From Blepharisma stoltei (lineage: Eukaryota > Ciliophora > Heterotrichea > Heterotrichida > Blepharismidae), in the NCBI GenBank assembly GCA_914767885.1, contig CAJZBQ010000020.1, positions 744,001 through 808,000 on the forward strand: 64,000 nt of DNA. The letters are read 5' to 3'. Below are positions 32,186 to 40,898 of this stretch, piece by piece. A model generated the notes under the pieces. That model saw only the letters and a program-made list of their open reading frames with translations, did no database searches and was not told the origin of the DNA. Made by a program: the position numbers and the translations under genes. Position 1 is the stretch's first letter; each line of letters starts with the position of its first letter.

Positions 32186-34330
32186 TTATTCATTAAATTC
32201 ATCTTGAAAATCTAGAAGTTCCTTCGATAAGACCTCTAAATCTTCAATTTTTTCAGACAGTTGCGGTGGGGGAGTTTTTCTCACTGGTGTGTATGTCTTT
32301 GGAACATCTGTTTGAGTTTCTATGGAAAATGTAGATTTTTTTTCATTTAAAGTTTGAAAAAGAATATCTCTATCTCTTCTGAGTTCTCTGCATTGCTGCT
32401 CTAATTTTGTGATTTTTGATTGATGAAACTCTTTCTCCTTTTCGACTTCTTCAATAATTTGCTGTTGCAAATTATCACAATCCTGATTTTTAGCAATTAT
32501 TTCATCATTTTTATATTTAATTTCTTCTTCTAGGGCTTTAATTTCGTTTTGAAATTTAGATATCTTATCATTGCATTCAGATTCTAGGTCATTTTTAGTT
32601 TTCTGGGTTGAATTTTCAATTGCAGTTATAGAGTTGTTTAATTCAATAATAATATTATCCTTCTCAATTATATTTCCTTTTAATATTTCAGTATTTTCTT
32701 GATATTCTTTAATTTTTTGTTGAAGCTCATATATTATATCTCCTTTTTGTTTATTTTCAATATCTTTAAACTCGCTCTGCTTATGCTTATCTTCAATCAT
32801 TGCTTTATAATCATCATGAATTTTGCTTATTTCAGCTTTATGATTTTCAATAATACCATTTATCTCACTTTTGAATTTAATTTCCGTGATTTTTATCTGC
32901 TCTTTTAATAATTCAAGTTCATTTTTTAATAATAAATTTTCTCTGTTTTTTGCTTCTAATTCAAATATACATTAAAATGGTGTGGCAAACAAATCTCCCC
33001 TCCTAGAATCTGCAGCTAAGATTGTAGAAGAGAGAATAATGTTCAGTAATATGCATTAAGCCAGAATTTACATGGTTTGGTGGAGTGCAATATCGAAGAG
33101 CCTAACCGCATGGCTACTGGGGGAGGTGCTGATTCGGTGATGATAATGGGATGTCCAGAAAGTCAGCTTTGCCAATTGGGCATTTCTCTAACCCTGCACC
33201 GTGAGTTATTTCCTGGGCTTCGAGTTCCACATTGTTGTCAATTCGACCAGAAAATTCGTTTTTCGAATTTTCTGAAAGCGTAGTCCATGTCTGGCGCACG
33301 GCATGGTGACCATCCAATTTGTGCGCAAGCCCTCATTTCGAGGGAGCAGTAATCGATAGGCAGACTGCAGCTGCCAAGCAAAGCAAAGTAAGGTGAGAGA
33401 AAGAGTTACAATTAGAGAGGGCTAAGACTGGTTCATTTCAGCTCCTTTGCAGTAGAGCTTCAGCTTCACACTCATTTGGAGCTAAGCGCTAAAGCCACCT
33501 GATGCTTTTCCTTCCGAAGGCCAAAAATGGTGACCCGAAGCTGCTTGGAGGGGGTGCCCAGTCAGCTCAAACCTCCAACTGCAACCCTTGGGCTTTCCAG
33601 CAATTTTATTTTTTAATTCGGCCGAAATTTTGGATTTTTGTTTTCTTTTGCTCCTAGACATGATAGCAATTTTTTAAAACAAGGTGAAAAATACTTTCGG
33701 GTATTGCAAGAAGTTCCTCTTATAATCTTAACTAAGGCTAAGGTTTCTAATTTCAACCTCACTTAATTTAGCTTTTAAAATATCCTCCCTCAATTTTTTG
33801 GTCTCTTGCATTTCTTCGCTAAGTCTTGCTTTTAATGAATTCTTTTCTCGATTATGTAGCATTTTGATTGTTTTGATTTTGCTCAAAGCAAAGGTCAGTC
33901 TATGATAATAGGTCTCAATCAAAGCAAGAACTCTTGTCGATCTTTCAATTTGATCACTCATATTGCTCTGCACACTCATTAAAACAGTGGCGCTCACTCC
34001 TTGCTGTCCAGCAGATTTTGCTTTCTGCTGGGAAATTTGTAAGTCTTTCTGCAGTCTCAAAATTTCAGAATTTAGCTGGCTTACTTGCTGATGGGCGCCT
34101 TCTAAAGAGTTTCTGACCTCTTGCTCTCTCACCCTTAGCCTCCTTTCCTCTTCTTTGAACCTCTTAACCTCAATAGAATGTGTAATTTGCTGTTGCTTAT
34201 TCCTAACCAACTCTTCAAATACTTTAATTCGTCATTTTTTAGTTATTTGAAGAGGGTCATTGCTTTCATATTCCGCAAGAAGCTTTTCTAAGACTTCAAT
34301 TTTCATCTGCAGGCTGTTTGAGCTTTGCAT
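32186..34330 (-). CDS. Coiled-coil protein, 450 aa, interrupted by a retroposon
   Basis: Nearly all residues are heptad-type coiled coil rich in Glu, Lys, Gln and Leu. ATG 34328-34330 lies only 13 bp from the ATG of the divergent Nudix-like gene. One TGA is read as Trp (ITKKWRIKVFEEL). An insertion at 32965-33742 is removed between imperfect duplications, joining KLSEVE to LEAKNRENLLL; the total is 1353 nt, divisible by three. The C-terminus has a short proline-rich segment (TPVRKTPPPQLSEK) and an acidic end. It is probably a structural or ciliary/basal-body coiled coil; no family is recognised. Confidence 0.78.
32965..33742. mobile_element. Retroposon-like insertion in the coiled-coil gene
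   Basis: About 778 bp in minus orientation, starting TTAGTTAAGATTATAA and ending CACACCATTTTAATGTATAT, the same two ends as the insertion at 47024-47493. Imperfect duplications TTGAATTAGAAGC (32952-32964) and TTGAAATTAGAAAC (33743-33756, minus strand) flank it. It contains the palindromic stretch CCAGAAAATTCGTTTTTCGA shared with the 47-kb copy. Confidence 0.75.
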
Positions 34331-34343
34331 AATAAATTATAAA

Positions 34344-35585
34344 ATGGAGCACGTGAGCGTTTTCCCTTTCAGTCTGAACAATTCAGCTGAAATTGTAGTC
34401 CTCGTCAGGAGAGATGGAGATTTTTATAGAGACCTTGGGGGTCATGTGCATGGGCAGCACTCCCCTCTTCATGCAGCTGCTAAGTATCTATTAAAGCACT
34501 CACATGGAATGATAGCGCCTTCGAATATTGAAAGATTAATCAAGAAAAAGCCTCTTATCCCTGAAAATGATGAAGCTTTATTCAGAGAAATTTTGGCAAA
34601 GTTAACCACTTTGCCAAGCCACATGTGCATAAGAAATGTGAGTAGCCATTTTGCATATATGGTGCCAGTTCCACATGTTGATCCCGAACTCCTTAATACA
34701 AATCTAGAAGACACCAGCCTACATTGGATAAGAATAAGCACACTTTTTAGTGTTGAAGAATACCAGCGATTTTTCACTGCTTTTGATCTAGCTATTCTGA
34801 GCCAAGTTAACACAAATATGCTAAAGCAAGCAATTACCCTAGGAAAAGATCCTCTATATCGTATTATGAATTATATTGGAATAATCAATTTAGAAGACGA
34901 AGCCCTGTGGCAGTACCATTTTGAAGCTTTAATTCTGTCAAACTGCCTTCAGGAACCTTATAGGAATAAAGAAGTTAAATGGATGTTTTATGAATCAGAG
35001 CTGCCAGCTACAGAGGAATTAGAAAGAATTACAGCTTTCGTCATATTTGGATGGAAAGATAGACCAAGTGATGCTTTGACTGACTTCTTAGAGCGAATTA
35101 TTCCAACAAAAAAAATCCTTGCAATCGGTTCTGCTGCAAATATGCTTTGCGAGATGCTGGGAGGAAGATTGGAAACTGCAGAAGAAAACGCCCTTCCTGA
35201 GCTCACAGCTATTCATTTCACTGGAGAGTACTCAAAAGTCCCTTTTATTAGAAAAAATACATCAAGGCAAGAAGCAGCTCCAGAAGAAGCTGATATGTTT
35301 CTTTATATGTCAAAATATGTCCGAAGCCTTCCTGAGCCTGCAGTCATCATTGCAACTGCCAGAGAAAGTATTCCTGTTATTTATAATATAGACAATGTCC
35401 TTTGTGTCCACGGCCACCCTGAATTTACTACCTCTTTTGTTGAAGAAATGATAGCTCCTGATCTGCTTGAGCAAGGGATCTGCCATGAAGAAGACTTGGA
35501 GAATATGAGAAAAGCCTGGGAAAGCATGCCAATACACAGGTACAGAGAAATTAGAGAAATTTGTGAGTTCTTTGTTTTAAGCTAA
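34344..35585 (+). CDS. Nudix-like plus class-I amidotransferase-like protein
   Basis: 413 aa, uninterrupted. Residues about 15-55 resemble the start of a Nudix fold (VVLVRRDGDFYRDLGGHVHG, then AAKYLLKHS) but the catalytic REXXEE glutamates are missing. Residues about 260-400 resemble a class-I glutamine amidotransferase: ILAIGSAANMLCEMLGGRLE where the nucleophile elbow should be, and CVHGHPEFTTSF with the usual His and Glu. The elbow lacks the catalytic Cys, so amidotransferase activity is unlikely. Shares a 13-bp divergent promoter with the coiled-coil gene. Domain calls are pattern-based; the biological role is unknown. Confidence 0.75.
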   Translation: MEHVSVFPFSLNNSAEIVVLVRRDGDFYRDLGGHVHGQHSPLHAAAKYLLKHSHGMIAPSNIERLIKKKPLIPENDEALFREILAKLTTLPSHMCIRNVSSHFAYMVPVPHVDPELLNTNLEDTSLHWIRISTLFSVEEYQRFFTAFDLAILSQVNTNMLKQAITLGKDPLYRIMNYIGIINLEDEALWQYHFEALILSNCLQEPYRNKEVKWMFYESELPATEELERITAFVIFGWKDRPSDALTDFLERIIPTKKILAIGSAANMLCEMLGGRLETAEENALPELTAIHFTGEYSKVPFIRKNTSRQEAAPEEADMFLYMSKYVRSLPEPAVIIATARESIPVIYNIDNVLCVHGHPEFTTSFVEEMIAPDLLEQGICHEEDLENMRKAWESMPIHRYREIREICEFFVLS

Positions 35586-35602
35586 ATTTATTTTCAAAAA
35601 CG

Positions 35603-36841
35603 TTAAACAGTTATTATATTTGTGTCTCTTGACAGAAGGTCGAACTCATCAATAACTTTATCGAACTCAAAGGAATCCAGTTCTGAGTAAACGTTAAAGA
35701 AAGGGTGTGTGTGAAGTCTGGCAAAGGTCAAAGATTCTCTTATATAGCTGGGTGGTTCTAGTTTTTTGACTTTCGGCCGCTTTCTTCTGTTCGCACAGTC
35801 TTCTTTTGCCTTCTTAATGTTTTCCAGCTGATTTTCCAACTCTTCTAATGTGTTTCTATGATGATTCTCTTCAAAAGCACTTTGGTTCAAAAAATTCGCA
35901 AGGCTATCTTGAAATCTCTCATAAGATCTTGTGCACTCTTCGACAATGCATCTTAAGTCAATGTTAAAATTAGAAAGCTTATGAAAATCCCTAAACTTAG
36001 GATTCCCAGTTAAAAGTTCAAGCATGATCTGTCCATACATTTCAAGCAGTTTGGCTTCTGTTTCATGATGCGTATCTTCGTTTCTAAAATCTCCAAACTC
36101 GACCCCTTTTAAATAAAGCTTTAAGCCGTTATCCTGAATAAATATATTAGCGCACGTGATGGGGTATAAAACACTGTGGGTGCATTTATGCAAAAGATCG
36201 GTGAATGCATTTAAAAGCTCTTTAGCTCAATATTTGATCAATGTTGGTAGTTGCTCAATGGTTCTCTATATGACTCTTACCCCATTTAAAATCTTCCTAA
36301 CAGTTATTCCTTTGAGTGTTTCAAAAAAATACAAGTTGCTTGTATCTGAAGAAATATCATCAAAGCCAAGATAATTATGGAAGTACTTTGATAAAAATAG
36401 CTGCTTATGAGCAGAAATTTTGTTAAAGAGCTTTGTAAGTACTTCACAATCCAATAGCAGCCTCGGAACAACTAATACTTCAACAGGAATGTCTCTTTTA
36501 GCGCAAAATCCTTGTTGCCTAATAGTTCCGTCAGGATATTCTTGAAGCACTTTAATAGGCCGATTTCTATACTGCACGCTTCTCACTCTTTCTTTATGTC
36601 AAAGCTTTTCTATGTTTGCGGACTCCTCTTCTTGAAATATATGAGCTGTTAGGATTGTTTCAGATTTATCATAAATTTTATCATAAACTGATCTTTGAAC
36701 GTCTTCGCTATAAGTGCTCAGCCTTGATGCCACATCTTGCAAAAGCTCTTCAGACTTTTGAATGGAGATATAGGATTTATAGATTTTATACAGAAGTTGA
36801 GCAAGCTCAGCTTCATTGAGACTTCCAGGATAGTCAAGCAT
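35603..36841 (-). CDS. Kinase-fold protein, probable pseudokinase
   Basis: 407 aa from the first in-frame ATG (36839-36841), with a 15-nt intron at 36266-36280 (GTAAGAGTCATATAG) and one TGA Trp (IEKLWHKER). The middle has the layout of a protein kinase: RNRPIKVLQEY, VEVLVVPRLL, SDTSNLYFFETLKG (hinge), LLNAFTDLLHKCTH, ITCANIFIQDNGLKLYLKG and MYGQIMLELLTG. The HRDLKPEN motif is replaced by HSVLYPITCANIF and no DFG is seen, so catalysis is unlikely. The layout resembles eIF2-alpha-kinase-like or IRAK-like folds, but that is only a suggestion. The frame stays open upstream of the ATG without another Met, so the true N-terminus may be longer. Confidence 0.7.
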
Positions 36842-37414
36842 GAAACACACCAGACTAACTAGTCTTGATAATAAAAATTGCAGTAATATTGCAATATATT
36901 CGATCTTTCGCTCTTCTAACTCTATTTTCTAGAATGTTTGCTAATGCATTAAATACTTTATTTCATATCACTAGAGTTTTATATGTGAACAAAATTTATG
37001 CTAAATAAATAAGAAAATTAGAAGAGAAATACAAGTATTTCACTTTATTATCTAATTTTAGACATGAATCCACCCGAATTCGGCTTTAAAATGGATAGAG
37101 ACAAAATAATTCAAGCATAATTATTCACCTTAAACACACAATCTAGCATTAATTTGCTAAACCAATCTGCTTTATTAATTTAATCTATTATAGCTTATTA
37201 TTCATATAAAACCTAATATATCCCAATTAATTAATATAAAACATATGGCTCATATCTGCTAATCATAGTTAAATTTTTCTAATATATATATTATTTTTAG
37301 AGGTGAGATATAAAGTAGGTTATACATAAGCTTATATTCTATAAATCGCATTTGAATAATTTTTAAGAGATACAGGAACATCTCTTATATTTTTTATTAT
37401 CAATACTAGGTAAT
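36842..37414. other. AT-rich stretch, 573 bp
   Basis: Between two same-strand genes. A short minus-strand frame at about 36870-37010 (KTLVIWNKVFNALANILENR) reads well but has no start and could be a piece of the pseudokinase N-terminus behind an unseen IES. The remainder is featureless. Confidence 0.4.
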
Positions 37415-37744
37415 TTACTTTTGAAGAGTAGTTTCATACTTGACCACAGGATTCCATAGTTCAATTGCGTCGCGGGCTTGGATAAGCTTTGAATGCAGCT
37501 TAAGTGAGTATTCAATTATTTTGTGAAACTCAGGGTTATCGACTATTTGCGCTATTGTTGCTATTGCACATTCAAAATTAACTGGTAGAGAAGGGCGGAA
37601 TCTTTCAATTCTGCTTATGTCTTCAGTTGAAAATAAGTTGTTTTTCATAGCCAAAGCAATGAAAACGTTCCATGACTCTATGTTTTTTATTGCCTCATCT
37701 TGCGCAGCTGACAAAAAGCACTCATGCAATTTTAGGAAGAGCAT
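37415..37744 (-). CDS. Hypothetical protein, 109 aa
   Basis: ATG 37742-37744 to TAA 37415-37417, uninterrupted. The protein is helical, with hydrophobic and charged residues alternating (IERFRPSLPVNFECAIATIA), no membrane span and no family that I recognise. It lies 53 bp after the stop of the next gene on the same strand. It could also be part of a longer interrupted gene. Confidence 0.6.
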   Translation of the reverse strand: MLFLKLHECFLSAAQDEAIKNIESWNVFIALAMKNNLFSTEDISRIERFRPSLPVNFECAIATIAQIVDNPEFHKIIEYSLKLHSKLIQARDAIELWNPVVKYETTLQK

Positions 37745-37797
37745 ATACTTAAATGATTTTTAAATAATAAATTTTGATTTAATATAAAATAGTACAG

Positions 37798-39267
37798 CTA
37801 ATCATCTTTATTCTCATACTGCGAATTTTGACTTTTCAATCTTACAGGCAAAGGCTCAAAGCTAGGCGTCTTTGTAGGAGCATAATCAAAATCGCCCATA
37901 GAATTATTTTTGGATTGCAAAAGTGATGAGGCTACTGCTAGGCTAGCGAGAGTGGAAGCGTTTGTAAAAGGTTTATCTTGTGGAGGGCAATCAACAGAAT
38001 GCAGCTTTAATAATGGGACTCTGTTTACTGGAGGATTTGGCTGCGGATCATATGAATATCGAATCATGCTTTCTTTTGCTTCGTTTTTGTCAAGCAAGGT
38101 TTGAAGGGCATGGTCAGCAACTTTGATCAGGTCTTTTAGCTCACTATTGGTATTCACACTTCCACTGGAAGATATAAAGCTTTGGTTTGCTCTTATATTT
38201 GACACTGATTTGCTTCTATTAAAAACTGAAACCCCATATCTTGGCTTAACATTCTTATATTTAGAAGGAGTGCTGGTTCTTGGCTTATGGTCATTTTCAT
38301 CTTGCTCCCTTTTCTTGGTGGGAGATCGAGCGTTCATTAAGCGCTTTCCAGATTCTTGTGCCTCTTTTAATGTGAATTTTCTCTTCATTGGAGAACTTTC
38401 TTGGAATATTGGCTGGCCAGGTCGCCCATAGAACTCTTCAATTATTTTCTTTTCAGAAGTTAAACGTTCTTCTATTTCAGGGTCCAGAGGCCTAGTAGGA
38501 TGCCTTGCTTTTACAATTTGAATTAAAGACTCTTCTTCGAGTTTTTCCTGATCTCTTTTCTTTTTTTCTAATTTTCCAAGTCTTCTTCGTGCATCATCTA
38601 AATAAGAAATACATGTAAGTCTTTGTATCAGCTCTCGGGCTTGGGATCTGTTGATTTGTCTGTTATCTCTTTTGAGATCTACAGATTCTTCTTCTTGTTT
38701 TTTCATCAATTCCCTCTGTTCATGCACAAATCTCCTGTTTTCTATGTCTTCTTGCAACCTTTGGTACACTTTGTCAGCCATTGACTTTGGTATTTTCTTG
38801 ATTGACTGGCTAATTTGGTTTTTCTCTTCCATTTCTGTGTAGGCTTTGAGATGTGATTTAATTTTAATTCTTCTATTTACATCTTCTAAAAGCCTATCAA
38901 AAACTTCAGTTTTCTTGGTAATCGAGGACCTACTTTGTGTTTCATTATATTGCGACATTGATTTTTGGAGCAAGGTTTTGCGATTTATATCAAAAACCAT
39001 GCGGTCTACAAAATTCATACTGCTGGTATCAATATCTTTTAGTAACTGGGAAACTTCTTCAGGATTTATTTCAGCCATTTGTTCTTCTGTACTTGCAGGA
39101 ATCTGCGAGGACAGAGGAAATTCTTCATCAGAAAAAGCATGAGAGTCTTTTTGAAGCAGCCTGTTATTTCACCCAGGAATTTCAACTGATTTATTCAGCA
39201 TGGTTGATTTGTAACAAACTGGAATTGATTCATCGTTGCTGTTTGGTATCATTTCTGGGGTTTCCAT
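37798..39267 (-). CDS. Charged coiled-coil protein, 489 aa
   Basis: A single frame when one TGA is read as Trp (EIPGWNNRLL); this moves the start from an internal Met to ATG 39265-39267. Residues about 90-270 are Lys/Arg/Glu-rich coiled coil (ENRRFVHEQRELMKKQEEES, DARRRLGKLEKKKRDQEKLE). The C-terminal third is Ser/Pro-rich with basic patches (SPTKKREQDENDHKPRTSTP) and looks disordered. No enzymatic domain is visible; a cytoskeletal or basal-body role is possible from composition only. Confidence 0.78.
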
Positions 39268-39358
39268 CTTTTAAAACAGTTGCAAAGCAATAAAGAAACT
39301 CATTATGAGCTCGTTATAATAACAGCTACCTGTATAGAAAAACTAGAAAATTATAAAT

Positions 39359-40835
39359 ATGCGCGAATCAATTATGGCCTTTTTATTGATTTTATTTTCA
39401 TATGTAAATGCAGTTACCCTTGAAGAGATAGATGGAAATATTGAACTACTAGAAAATTCTTTATATAAGTTTCAAAAAGCGAGAGATTTACTATTATTTG
39501 ATGAACAAAACGAACAACGCAAAGAGACAGACATCAAAGCACTTTCAGAATTCGTAAACAAAGAAGACTATTTGCTTAATAAGCTTCTACCTAGAGGGAA
39601 ATTCAACTCTAGCTCTGAAGTACTCACAATGGAATTTATTACTCTGAGGCCTTTATCTTCATACAAAGATATAATTAATGGCAATAATTTAGGGATTGTT
39701 GTGACATCAAAGGATGGCTATATAAGGATTTATGATATTACAGGCAACTTGCTTATAGATTATGAACTAGGATATCAAACAAAATTTATAGCATGCACAA
39801 GCAACTATGATGAAATGAAAATTGCAGTGATTACCCCCAGTCACAAACTTCAAGTTTTTATGATCTCAATGGAAAGAGTCAGACAAAACCAAACCGATGA
39901 AAACGAGAGGATCCCAAATAGAATTGATTTTAATATCACAAAGGAGAACGAGGATGACTTATATGCAGGAATAAATGCATCTTCAATGATTTATTACGTA
40001 AAAACAGGCAAAAAATCTTGAGTAATAGGTGATGAAAAAGGAGGATTAAGCATCCATAGCTTTAACGGAACGTTTTTAAAAAGAGTAGAAACTGGATTTG
40101 GTGAAATATTATCAATGGACAGATTTGGACATCACCTTGTATTTGGCTGCTCAAATGGAATTGGACTAATTAATTCAGGAAGCTTTGAAATTCATCACTT
40201 CTGTGAATCTGCAAAATCTACTTTGGTACCAAATAAAATAACTGGAGTAGTCATTGACACATCTGTCTCTACTTCAATTGTTTATGGAGCAACAGAAAAG
40301 AATGAAATTATTATATTAGATACTCGCCCAAATGAAGAATCAGAAGAATTAGGATGCCACAGTAAAATTTATGCTAGTTATTAAAAAATTCGATCATGGA
40401 TATTCATATGGGAATATTAAAATAAAGTCAATCAGAGGCTATTTATTAGCACTCAGTGAAGATGGAGAATTAAGATTTTATAACTCAACCGGCGTAAGAG
40501 AAAATGAATTCTCAAAGACGTTCAATGTCACAATTTCAAATGCTTATGGAAATAGTTTATTCAAAGTTAGCAGAATTCAAAATGGTGGAAATTTAATATC
40601 TATTGCAAATAAGAGGGAGATAATGGTTTTTGAGTATGTTTTGCCTTATAAAGAAGGAGCAGGAGTCGAATTTGGTGGAATGAGATATATTATGTAAGAA
40701 TCATATAGATTATTTGTAGCGATTGGAGGAGCAGTTTTATGGCAGTATGTGAAAACAAACGAAAATGATAAGAAAAAGCATAAAAATAGTGATGATGAAA
40801 GCGAGATTGAAAATATCATTAGAAGAGCGAGATAG
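39359..40835 (+). CDS. Type I membrane protein with luminal beta-propeller
   Basis: 481 aa with introns at 40362-40377 (16 nt) and 40694-40708 (15 nt), both ending in TAG and both required. The N-terminus is a signal peptide (MAFLLILFSYVNAVT). The luminal part has WD/quinoprotein-like blades (VTSKDGYIRIYDITGNLL, VIGDEKGGLSIHSFNGTFL with TGA Trp just before, LALSEDGELRFYNSTG) and several N-glycosylation sequons (NST, NVT, NIT). One C-terminal membrane helix (RYIILFVAIGGAVLWQY) precedes a short Lys/Glu-rich cytosolic tail. It probably resides in the ER or at the surface. No named family is recognised. Confidence 0.82.
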
Positions 40836-40898
40836 GGATAGTACTTATAATTAATAATCATATATTACCAAATATAAGGATTTTTAAGTTTATATAAT

